Source of the DNA: Diprion similis
Lineage: Eukaryota > Arthropoda > Insecta > Hymenoptera > Diprionidae
Assembly (NCBI RefSeq): GCF_021155765.1
Contig: NC_060116.1
Span: forward strand, 17,362,584 to 17,426,583
Reading direction: 5' to 3'
DNA length: 64,000 nt
Shown: positions 50,979 to 61,575 of the stretch, piece by piece
Layout of the letters: the number at the start of each line of letters is the position of its first letter
How positions within the stretch are numbered: position 1 is the stretch's first letter
Program-made: the position numbers and the translations under genes
The notes under the pieces: model-generated
Database searches by the model: none
What the model was told of the DNA's origin: nothing
Seen by the model: only the letters and a program-made list of their open reading frames with translations

Positions 50979-52732
50979 TTACACTGTAGCTGCATTTATT
51001 ACTTCGTTAGGCATTTTCTCGGGCCATACTATTCTTTCTATCCAATCAAGATAATGTGAAACTCTAGTGTATATTCCAGGAAAATCACGCAATGCACAGA
51101 GTTTCCCAAAGCTTGTAATGCCTACCACTTGATAGAGGCAGCTAATAATTGGATGGACAATTTGGAGAGGGCCTCCCGAGTCTCCTTGGCAGGTATCAGA
51201 ATGCCACCCGCCAGTTACATCGCCTGCGCACACCATGCTGGGTACGATTCCACGAGGAACCGCTACTGAACTATTATGGCGAAGAGCGCATGCAACATTG
51301 TCTAAAATGTCTAAGCGAGCCTTCAGTAATGCTTCATTCATGTGTTCTCCTGAAATTCAAGTTCATCATAGCATTGTATTATAACAAAGGAAAATTTCGT
51401 TAAATGCAATGTCGGTTTAGGTAACAAGTTTCTTGCAGATATGTAAATTTACCTATTTCAATTCCACCCCATCCAGTGGCCCAAGCTTGCGCAGGTGTAG
51501 CATCGTACTCTGGGTAGAGGCACGCTGGTTTTATATGATCTGTGAAGGTAACAGGAATTTTGAGTTCTACCAGAGCTATGTCGGCATACATAGCTGGAGG
51601 TTTATATGTCGGATGTCTTTGTATCCTCTTAATCTCGACAATCTGGCCCTCAGCACGCTCTCCTAAATTGTGATCTCCTAAGCGCACAACAGATGGACTC
51701 CCCCTTTGGAAGGAATAATTTGATACTTCAGTTCAAAAGACAAAATATTTTTGCTCATATTTTTTTTTTATACCGTCACTCACGCTTGCCCACGAGTACA
51801 GTGACATGCAGTCAGTATCCATCGTTCCGAAATCAATGTCCCACCACAGAGGTAATCGACTTGACCTTCATTGGGCCAGCCAAGCGCTGCCATGTGTGGA
51901 AATTCACCCGACTGCGCTTTAGTACCACCTACAATGAGAGGGGTATGCAGTCCGCCGCATTTGCTGCGCCCATCATTCAGAGGAATACCGTCATGCTCAG
52001 TGCCCACCAAAGTTAGTGCCCAACCTTTTTTACCCACTGCTTGTCCATATTCTTCACATTCTGGAAGAGTTTGTAAGGTGCAGAAGTTCTACGGCTGATT
52101 TAGCAAATTACAAGTTTATACTATATTAGTTTTTGTGAACGTACTGATTTCAGATATTCGTTTAGGATTGTTAGCCGATGTGTCGCTATTCACATTGGTG
52201 TTGAATCTTATTTCATCTCCGTTGTACGGTCTGTTAGTGGAGTTCTCTAATTGTAAGCTTGAATTGGCACCATCGGTTTCCTGAACGCTTTTTGTACGGC
52301 TTTTATTTTCTAAAAATTTTAATTGGGACTGTTGATTTTCATCAATTTTCGTTGCCTGATTCGAATTAGTGTGGTCACTTTGAGACCACATGAAACTATC
52401 CTCTCTCATGGTGTGATTATAAGTGTACCAAGCCGGCTGGTTTAGGTCATCCTGGGTAGTTTGGCTGTTCTGTGAAAAATCCTCTGGACCACAATCATTT
52501 TTATTACACTGTTTGAATGAATGAAAAAAAAAGAAGCTTAATCAATTATCAAGAAAAAAAACTGTCAACGTAATTTCATGATATGGAATATTACAGCATA
52601 TTATTCATAAATACGATACTCATATTTACCTGGATTCGACTGCGCGAGGCTGCATAGCGATGAATTCGTAAAACACTGCAAAACTGATAGCAATATGATG
52701 AATAAATTTTTATGAGGCGTCAACGCAGTCAT
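50979..52732 (-). CDS. Secreted trypsin-like serine protease (snake-like)
   Basis: A secreted S1 protease. The start at 52732 begins a signal peptide (LFIILLSVLQCF). Recognised minus-strand exons: 52732-52630, one covering about 52140-52515, then 52088-51784, 51703-51453, 51349-50979. The last three agree in phase. Activation site and domain start at LIVGGTKA. Catalytic residues are His in LTACHC (Cys replaces the usual Ala), Asp in DIALVEL and Ser in GDSGGP; the Asp in DTCQGDSGG predicts trypsin-like specificity. HGSP-type SPSVVRLGDHNL and the Cys-Gly linker (SKCGG) resemble snake/CLIP proteases. The pro-region (CNKNDCGPED...ECEEYGQAV) is long, Asn/Ser/Thr-rich, and lacks a clear six-Cys CLIP. 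The joins of exon 1 to 2 (phase 1 against 0) and 2 to 3 do not resolve in phase, so the N-terminal model is provisional. Members act in cascades such as melanisation or Toll signalling. Confidence 0.8.
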
Positions 52733-55700
52733 GGTAATAATAATTCAAATCCGAATGATGCGTTAATCACGTATCGAGGAGGCTTCAGACTAGTTGAAGA
52801 AAAGCCGAGGTATAAGATACTCCGCGTTGGCTCTTGGGTTATTTATGCAAGCTTTGTGACTCATTTACTCTAACCGGGAATCACACGCCGCCGTTCGCAT
52901 CGCGATTTTTTATACATTTTGCATACATTAGGCAAATTCGGAGGCGAGTAACATTATGTTGCACCTGCAGGTTGGTGCCACACGATCTCGACCTTCGGAA
53001 TAAGGAAAGTTCCGAAACTGCAGTATTTCTCCGCCGTATTTCCATTTACAACGATATATCCATCGGATAAAAAAACTACCATAAAATGTTTCCATTATTT
53101 CTTCGCAATACATGCAGTTCTAACGCCTCGGCATATAAAATATATGTGATTGGGCGTGACGAGTTACGGTTGCAAATTCGAAATTCTTAATATATGTAGT
53201 AATTGTTGAGAGTTGGCATTGCGTTGTAGCATATCGACAACAGGTTGTCACCTATCTCAATACAATGTTGTATCACGGTGTATGAATAACATTTGATACG
53301 TATGTATGCACCAGCAGACGCGCGGATTACATACTTCGAATCCAGTTTCGCAACTACTAACACATCTTTGCATCTGAAGTCATCACAGTGTATCAAGATT
53401 GACTGTGACCATGCTGGCAGGGCAGAATACATATCGACCGACTGTTATTATACCTAAATGTGAGTAGATTACTATTTAATATTACTGACACACGAGCCCC
53501 CCATAAAACGAACAATTTTCCGACTTGACTAGATTTTAGTCAATGTGGTCATTCAATGATATAACTTGATAGTGTGAGATGCGATTGAAGAATTGTAAAA
53601 AGTGCCATGAAGGTCTTACAAAAGTATTCAAACGGTGTCGATAGAAGATAAGCAACAATTTCAAATCCATGCGACTTACCGAAACTCCATCGTAGCAGTC
53701 AGCCTATCCTCGATATGTAGAGTAAATCTGTTCGGTTGAAAGGGTTGAGTAAATGTTATATTCCTGCGGAGGGCACTGAATAATTTTTATATTCCTGTAG
53801 AAGGCACTGAATAATTTTTATATTCCTGTAGAGGGCACTGAATAAATTATACGCGGACACTGAACAATATAATGATTCACAATTCGTGTTAATAACTACA
53901 ATCACATCCTCGTAGTGTCACTTGCTGTATCCTGAAATGGCACTATATAAGTTTACTACTCGAAGCCACAGAAAACACCACCTAATAAGAATATGCGATA
54001 ATTGTTCGGGACACAAAGTGAATGAAACTACACAAAATATGCCGTGCTCGCTAGTTTTCAGCAATATACATTTTAACTGTACTAACGGGGTTCGGAAAAT
54101 CGACAGATACCCAGCTAGTTCGGTTCACAGCAGCGAAAATTGAAACGAAAAATTTCGTGGTTCAAACACCCTTGCTACGGTGGTTGACCGCTTGTACCCC
54201 AAAAATCTCACCGTGCATCGAATTACAAATATAAACATAAATATCCTCGGCTACGATGCACATTTTTTCACTTGAGAAACATCAAATGTCAACAATATAT
54301 ACGGCGCGTGAGGATTTGATCGTTAAATTGGCGGTAAATTGTCAAGATGTCAGCGCGTCGATCGTTTGTCGATTGTTCATAAAATTTGAGAGACTGCGCG
54401 CGTGTACAAGCAGCGCCATCTGGCAGTCAATAATGTTCCAATCGGTACGAAAACATTCGACCTAATTGGCTGATGTGCGGGCGCGCTCGAACTTTTTGAA
54501 TAAAGCAACGTATCCGTCCAATCACGTCACTTGCTTAGTTGAACTACGGCCGGTGGGTATCAAAATCCAATGACATATATTCTTCAATCAACGACCATTG
54601 CGGAAACATTTTCCGCAAAATATTGCAACAAAAGTTATCCGATTTAAGTTTAACACGTTTTATATTTAATACACTGATATTTCAGTATAAGATAAAGAAA
54701 TACTAAATAAAATTTTACACCATTCATTGTAAAACCCGCGCAAGGGACGCCATAACCTTTTTTCAAACTGACTTGCGCATAAATGAGTAGATATTTACAC
54801 TCACAATTATTTTCCCAAAGTCGAAGAATTGCCACGGGAATTAGTTGAACCAGCGCGCACTCAATATTACTCTGCGATAGCCTACGAGTTAATGATTTTT
54901 CTGTAAATTTGATAGAATTGCGGTTACGAAAGATCTCCATTCCCGGCATTGCATTTTCATAACTACAAAACTGGTCAAGTTCTGAACTGTGCTTAGGTCA
55001 TAGCAATTGCAGATTTGTTTCTCCGATGATAGAACGAATAACTTGTACGTAAATAATAACATTATTTTTATACGTAGAACGAACTGTTGAACATTTATTT
55101 AGTTACGTTGACGTGTGTAAATCAAAGCCACGAGAGATCACGAAACGGAAACGTTGAATACGCATTCTATTAAAGAGAGCTAGCTGAGAACAGCATTTCT
55201 TGACAGTTAGGAGAATCGGTAATTCAAACGAATTGCTAACAAGGGTCGATAAATGAAAATGTCAACCATAATTTGGTCGGAATCTCATCTCTAACATCTC
55301 TGTCTTCTTCCAATCCGTTACATAGAAAAAGACCAAACATTTGTGTCGGTATGTCGAAATTCACGTCAATCGGCCATCTCCGAGGTAATGCCGGTATGAT
55401 GACATAGATGTCAGTAGCTGACTTTGATTTTCCCAACTTTCTCTTTTGCACTGTGTACATACATGCATACATTCATTGTACGGTGAGATGAAACAAATGC
55501 CCGTGCAAGAAATATTGGTGCTAACGAAATAATCCGCAGGATTCAAATTAAAAGTTTATACATTTTTTGAGGAATAAATAATCGTGATTGCGTCATTTTA
55601 AACAATACTTACTGGTTATACTTGTGTGTCAAAGTTATGAAATTGAGTCTCGAAGGTACCGCAAAGAACAAAGAAAACAACGAAAGAACCGTCTGAAAAG

Positions 55701-55839
55701 AACGACTGATTTCCCGCGTTAACAAAATGGCGCAGGTTGCGGCGTAACTCAAACGGCTCGGACGTTGCTGTTGTTCCGTGGTCCGGTTGATCTGTTCGTT
55801 TCCCTGAGTGGCACCACTAAAATAAACGCAAAATAGACG
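52733..55839. other. Divergent intergenic region, protease and p53
   Basis: About 3.1 kb with no recognisable gene. It contains a short tandem repeat at 53757-53850 and, close to p53, a CpG-richer segment (about 55690-55830) that probably includes its promoter. Confidence 0.5.
53757..53850. repeat. Tandem repeat, three 31-bp units
   Basis: Three copies of TTCCTGTAGAGGGCACTGAA followed by TAATTTTTATA, starting at 53761, 53792 and 53823, with few substitutions and a constant 31-base period. Confidence 0.85.
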
Positions 55840-57984
55840 ATGGCGAGTGAAAATTCGTTGTCGATATTGACGAGTTCGCAGGAAGACAACTTAATTTCAG
55901 TCCTTCCCCCTGAAATAGATCTACACGACTTGAACGAGTATGTTTTGAACCCAGTTATTGTCGCATGTATGATAAATATGAAAGTTTTGCATATCAACTA
56001 CCGATTGTTTGTTAACGAACTCGAGAGATAGATGCTTATGTATGATATAGTAAGCTCAATTCCAATTGTAACGTTGTTTCTCTACACAGAGTTCCTTAGA
56101 TTCATGTTGAAAGAGGTATACAATTTTCTCATCAATTTCACTTTCTTTTTCAGTCATAGTAATGTATAATATGTCATAGTAAATCAAGTTTTCATTCTGA
56201 CAGCCTCGATTTTGATCACACTGATATTGTTGAAGAGAAGTTTGATATCAATCAGTATCAAGAGGCGCTACTGCACCACGATGACCTATCCACACGAACA
56301 GTAACGCAGGCACAGATGCCAGCAAACCAGGAGTTTCCTGGCGAATTCAACTTCGAATTATTGCCGAACCAACAGGATGGAAGCAAGTCTTGGGTGGTAA
56401 GTTTTTAACTGCATTTACTATTGATTTATTTCACCAATTCGCACTGCACGTATGCCGTATCAATGTATTGTCACCTTCTATTGCAAAACATTGAACGTGG
56501 TATATCTCATTGTCTGTAACATGGTTTTAAATGTGGACTACAGGGTCGGGATCATGAATTTTAAGGACATAAATCTGTAGTACATCATTTATCTAAACTT
56601 TTGACACATTAGATCAGATTACCAGTCTTTAGAAAATTTTCTGAATCTGGATTTATACACTTCACATGCTCGATCTAAAAGACATTGATTTTAAAAATTT
56701 CGCAATTCAATCCCGACGGCTGTTCTGTACATTCGCTTTCGCTGATTTTCACTTGGGAGTAGTGATCCTCGGTAATAAAACAATGTGGTAGAGAAATTCT
56801 GTCTAAACGCACTGGTCCTCCGTAGATATTTTCATTTACAATACGCAATTGTGTACCTGCTTTTTTTGTTCCCTTGTATTGAAGCTATTGAATATTGATA
56901 CTATTATCTGAGAATGACAGAGATAATCCAAACGCCGAGACTAGAAATCTCAATTACTAGTGAAACTATTTTTTCTTAGGTAATTTTTTCTCCTTAGTCA
57001 TTGACCTCTCCAAAGTCAACGCGCAACTTAGTTATAATGTTCGGAGATGGCAGACTTTCAGTCGCCAGGTTGTGAGTTGCCATGTTATGACGACGAGTTG
57101 AAATATTGAGGAGAGTTAAAAATCCCGACAACGATTTAAGCGATAAGTATTCTTTGTCTGGTGTATCGCCAAATTTCATAGAGTGATTTGTCTTAACGCA
57201 GAGGGTGCAGCATACTTGCAGACTAATACCATTAAAAAATAAATCATTTTCTCTATTTCAGTACTCTGCAAAACTGCAAAAAGTTTTTATCGAGATGGAA
57301 AAAACTCTGCCTTTATGGATCAAATGGTCACCACCACACGGCCAGCTATATGTAAGGGCTGGGATGGCATTTTGTGAGCCCACTCACCGCTCAGATCCAG
57401 TCACAAGATGCCACAACCATGTGGCCCTGGCTAATAAAGACATTCCATACCTGCAGCATGTGCTTTCATGTAAACACAATGCTGCCCAATATTTTCAATC
57501 ACGTACGGGCCATTTCTCGGTCCTCGTACCACTTGGATCTCCTGAGCCCGGCACTGATTCCGTTCAAATGGATTTCACTTTTCATTGCAAAAACAGCTGC
57601 AGTACAGGCATAAATAGAAAACCTACCGAAGTAATTTTCACTTTGGAGACGGATAGAGCAGAGGTGTTGGGGCGCCGCAAACTGCTTGTGCGAATTTGCA
57701 GTTGCCCAAAACGAGACAGGGGAAAAGAGGAGAAAGAACTGTGGGAATCTTCAAGTGGTAAAAAAAGAAAAATTATGATTGGAAAAAAAAATATACCGCT
57801 ACCTGTAGAACAGCAGCACGAAACCGACTCTGAAATTTTCCCGCTCAACGTTAAAATCTATGGCCGCAACAACTACGAAACAGTAAAAAAAGTTGCGTCA
57901 AGTGTCATGGCTCAGAGTCTTGTCGACGGAGGGCCACCAGCGGTAATACAACCTTTAATCGAACACATTAAGTGTCTACCGTAG
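55840..57984 (+). CDS. p53: p53 family transcription factor
   Basis: Sequence-specific DNA-binding factor of the p53/p63/p73 family, acting in damage response and apoptosis. Three exons (55840-55937, 56204-56396, 57262-57984) with matching phases give 337 residues. The N-terminus is acidic and hydrophobic (DNLISVLPPEIDLHDL), like a transactivation domain. The core domain starts near residue 95 (YSAKLQKVFIEMEKTLPLW). Zinc ligands are visible as C147 and H150 (RCHNH) and C206 and C210 (HCKNSC). DNA-contact segments are INRKP (the R248 equivalent kept, R249 equivalent is Lys) and VRICSCPKRDR. A basic stretch KKRK is at about 264-267. The C-terminal EIFPLNVKIYGRNNYETVKK (from ~288) matches the tetramerisation strand-helix with its Gly-Arg. 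The last exon is unusually large and carries the whole DNA-binding domain. The ATG is at AGACGATGG. Confidence 0.95.
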
Positions 57985-59336
57985 TATGCATTGGTATGAT
58001 GCAAAATTTATCATTATTGTCATATTGTTTGTTTTAATTTTGTGAAAAAAAAACAAAAAAAAAACTTCATCTTCATCCCAGAAATACTGCCCGTAAACGA
58101 AAACAAAACAACAATTTTTTTCACGTTCTTCGCTAATTGCATTCAAACTAACAATAAGGAAATCAATTCCTTACAGCACGTATGTAACATGATTCTATGA
58201 TAACGCATAAGGGGCATTATTTTTTAAATCGGACAAGACTTTAGGTGGAATTTCCAGTATCTTTCGTTTTTTTCTATTCCGTTCTGCCTATCAAAAAGAT
58301 TTTTTTGGAACTTTTGATTCCATTTGTTCTTGAATTGGTAAGACGTTATAAATAATGAAAATATAACGACTAATTGTCGAAAAAATTCGAAAAGTTGGTG
58401 ATAATGTTGATTTGTATTTCGTTCATTTATTTTTCAATGTTCCTTCGTTTTCGAGTTATATTCACGTGAAAAATTTGAACGCAAAATCTTTCGAAAACCT
58501 ATACCCCAAAAACAGATCGATAACGTTTTTGGAAACCTCATGTATATTTCTTTTGACAGGTAGACTGAAATTAAAAAAAATGAAGTAAAAAAAAAAAGTT
58601 TGAGCTTAAAATCTTATCCGATTTCACCATACGCAATATATTTTCTACATACTATTAATTATTATATTGATAATTGTCATACGATTATTTGTTAAAAATT
58701 GCCATACATATTTTGTTTACTTAATTTTTAAGAGCACAATTCATCAGCAGGAATGAATCTGGTGAATTTGTGTCTATTGCTCAGTTTTATTGTTGCATTC
58801 CTAATTCGCGAAACCGAGTTTCATTTACAACGGTTTCGGATACGGTATTATTTAGTATGCCATCACGTGCCTTAACCAGTGGTCGAATCTTTTTTTGACA
58901 TTTCGAACACGAACGTTGAGATACGACTGCAAGTGAATTAAATTAGGAATATTTTCATATGAAATGCTACTTTAAGAATGATGTTTAAAAATAAAGTTAC
59001 TGATACAATTTTTAATCACGTGTGCATTATTTTCAAATATTCACATCATTATTTATGAATAGTCTACCTAATTCACGATGGCAATCATAATTTGTTACCC
59101 GCTGAATATTAGCGCCCTAGTTATTATTATAATTTTTCCATATCAACTAGCTGTCGATCCGTATAGATATACATATACTACATGTAATTACGCGCGGGTA
59201 TCATAAATTTGCAAAATTCTCGTAGTCCAAGTTCAGCAAGACTTGTTTCCAGTACACATTTTCTTCGGAGTAACATCGTACTCTGTGTTTGAGATGCAGC
59301 ATATTAATCAAGTGTCCGGACTCGAGCGTTTCACGC
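57985..59336. other. Tail-to-tail 3' flanks of p53 and the PDZ-RING gene
   Basis: AT-rich sequence with several A-rich runs. AATAAA at about 58990 could serve p53. No coding sequence recognised. Confidence 0.55.
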
Positions 59337-61575
59337 TCACATCCGAGCCACTTCTTCCGATGGGGATTCCGTCAGTTGAATTTCCACTGTTCTGATATCA
59401 AGAGCCTTGGGTAAGGGGGCGATCTGTTGAGCCGTCAAGGGACGAAAGTGTTCCTCCAAGGTGGCGACACTTCGGCGTAATTTAACTTCGGTACCGTCAG
59501 TTCCCCATCCTCGCAAAAACCAATCCCAATGGCGAGATCCTCCGATGGCAGTCACGATCCACGCGGCTTCTTCGTCGCACTATGTGGAATAAATGGCATA
59601 AGTATTTTGCTGACCAGAACATGCGACAGGTTGCCCTGATACTGTTGTCGACAAGTTTCCTTGTAACCAGCTAATACATTGACTCTGATGATAATATTTT
59701 ATAACGGTAACAACATCTGTGTAAATATTTATCATTTCGTACTGTTTAAACAACGTTTCACACTCTGGAAGTGGAACAATCTTATTAGCCACGCAGATTT
59801 CCGGCTACCACAAACAGAGGACCCCATTGAAATACCGGATACACGGCATGAGCATACTGACCTTGAAGAAAAAAATCTCGCCCCCGTGATGCAACACGTA
59901 AATGGCGTTGGGGCCGAGGGGTGTTGGTACGGATACGGTCGCAGTACCAGCATAAAAATGAACCTGGGGGCCCTGATGGGCAGTGCCAAGATGTTCGAGG
60001 AGAAAACCGGGAGTGAGGAGTTCCGTGCAGGCGTTGGATTGCGCGAGTGGACATCGGACAAAGGTATTTGAAATTGACTCGGTCGACCCGCCCCAAGTCG
60101 GGGTCTGCGGTACGCTGAGGAGGCTCCCTGAGCGTCGAGTTACTCGCTCGTTGGTCACGTCAGGGTTCGAGCAGCCAGGGAAGTCCTGCGGCTGGTTCTT
60201 CAGGGCGCGAACGGCAGCGGCACTGGCGAGTTGCCCGGTGCTCGCGGACTTGGCACGATCACCAGAGCTCAGCTCTCCGAGCCGCTTAGCCGCTAGCCTC
60301 TGCGATACGCCGATCTCGTTCTTCCGGTCATCCGCTCCCACGATAACGGACAAGTTCTCAGCCGAGGCGGCTCTGTTGTCCGCAAGTCTGTCGACGCTGC
60401 CTCCGCTTCCGCCTCCGCCTCCGACGCTGAGGAGGAGCCTGGCCAGGAGGTGCCGAGTCCCAAGGCTGCCGCCTGCACCCCGTTGACTTCCGTTCCGGAC
60501 GTCCCTCGATCCGCCACTCGCGCGGTTCGACTTGCCGAATAACTTTTCCCCCAGTCGGACCTCCGCGTCACCCAGGGCGAAGGCTTCCTTCAGAGTCCCG
60601 TGGACCTTGTCCGCTAAGAGGCATCTGCCCTGGCCCAGGCGGACCCGGCAAACCGGGCACCGATCGGTCCGCGATCTGCAACTCACGCAGAGGATGTGCC
60701 CGTGGACACATTGGGATACCGGCGAAGCGGCGCTCTCGAGGCAAATTGGACACTCGAGGGCTCGGACGACGCCGGAAACAGCGTTGGCTAGTTTTCGGGC
60801 AACCTCGGGGAGCGGGCCCTGGAGGGCGACGCCGTTTCCAAGTCCATCGTCGGCCGCCTCTTCGACGCTGCAGTCTACGTCGGTGCTCCGCCATACTTCG
60901 AGGTCGACGGCCTGCTTCGCACGGTTTTGGATCAAGGTAGCAATGTCCTTGACACGAAGTCCCACCACGTCCTGTCCGCAAACTTCGAGCAAACAGTCAC
61001 CGGCTCTGGTTTCAAACGAGAAAAGAAGGGTCTGAACAAGTTCTGAAAATTGCTCTGCCGTCAGCCCGCATGCTCGTGCGTCAATTGACGTATAACCGTA
61101 ACTTGTGGGTATTCTTCAGATTTTCCGCGTTCACATTAACGTCCGAGGGCGTGTATTAATTATTATTCAGACTGTATACGCGTCAACGGTGTAGTAATCT
61201 GCGCACTTTGCCGGCGGTGTAACGTAAGTATACGGGGAAATGTCGAACGATTTGCGGTTGCAGACCCGTCGGCAATAGGGATAAAGTGGCACATTTCATA
61301 TTTTCCCAGGTTCCTTGTTCCGTCTCGATCGGGAATAATAATGTATAAATAGTACACGGAAGATTTATTACTCACCGTAAACCAGCGGTGTGTGCAATGC
61401 TGCCTGGCTCGACGAAACCTACCCACGGATAAGGGTCCCACTTTGACCTCGTGAGGTGAAATCCGCAGGACTTCCTCTCCTTTTCTTTGCCAAGGATGTT
61501 AGGGAGGATTACTCGCTCTCTCGGCGAATAGTTGACGAAAACCTCGGTGTCTCGAGGAGCCGGTGCTGCAGTCAT
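59337..61575 (-). CDS. PDZ domain and SIAH-like RING E3 ubiquitin ligase
   Basis: Predicted E3 ubiquitin ligase, 528 residues in three minus-strand exons: 61575-61376, 61005-59862, 59579-59337, all in phase. Residues ~35-108 form a PDZ domain (SCGFHLTRSKWDPYPWVGFV, ending LLEVCGQDVVGLRVKDI) split by the first intron. Residues 152-186 form a C3HC4 RING of the SIAH type (ECPICLESAA, QCVHGHILCVSC, DRCPVCR). Then comes a Ser/Gly-rich linker with a poly-Gly run. The last ~160 residues (FVRCPLAQSNACTELL, HLGTAHQG, HYVLHHGGEIFFF, IGGSRHWDWFL) resemble the SIAH substrate-binding fold. The ATG at 61575 (ATCATGA) lies in a frame open further upstream to 61701, so an earlier start or acceptor (about 61635) is possible. 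The large exon is GC-rich, unlike its neighbours, and throws long spurious frames on the other strand. The target and partner of the PDZ are unknown. Confidence 0.85.

Noticed and set aside
59983-61035. Plus-strand frames of about 167 codons
   Set aside because: Shadows of the GC-rich PDZ-RING exon; the minus-strand frame has the RING and PDZ motifs.
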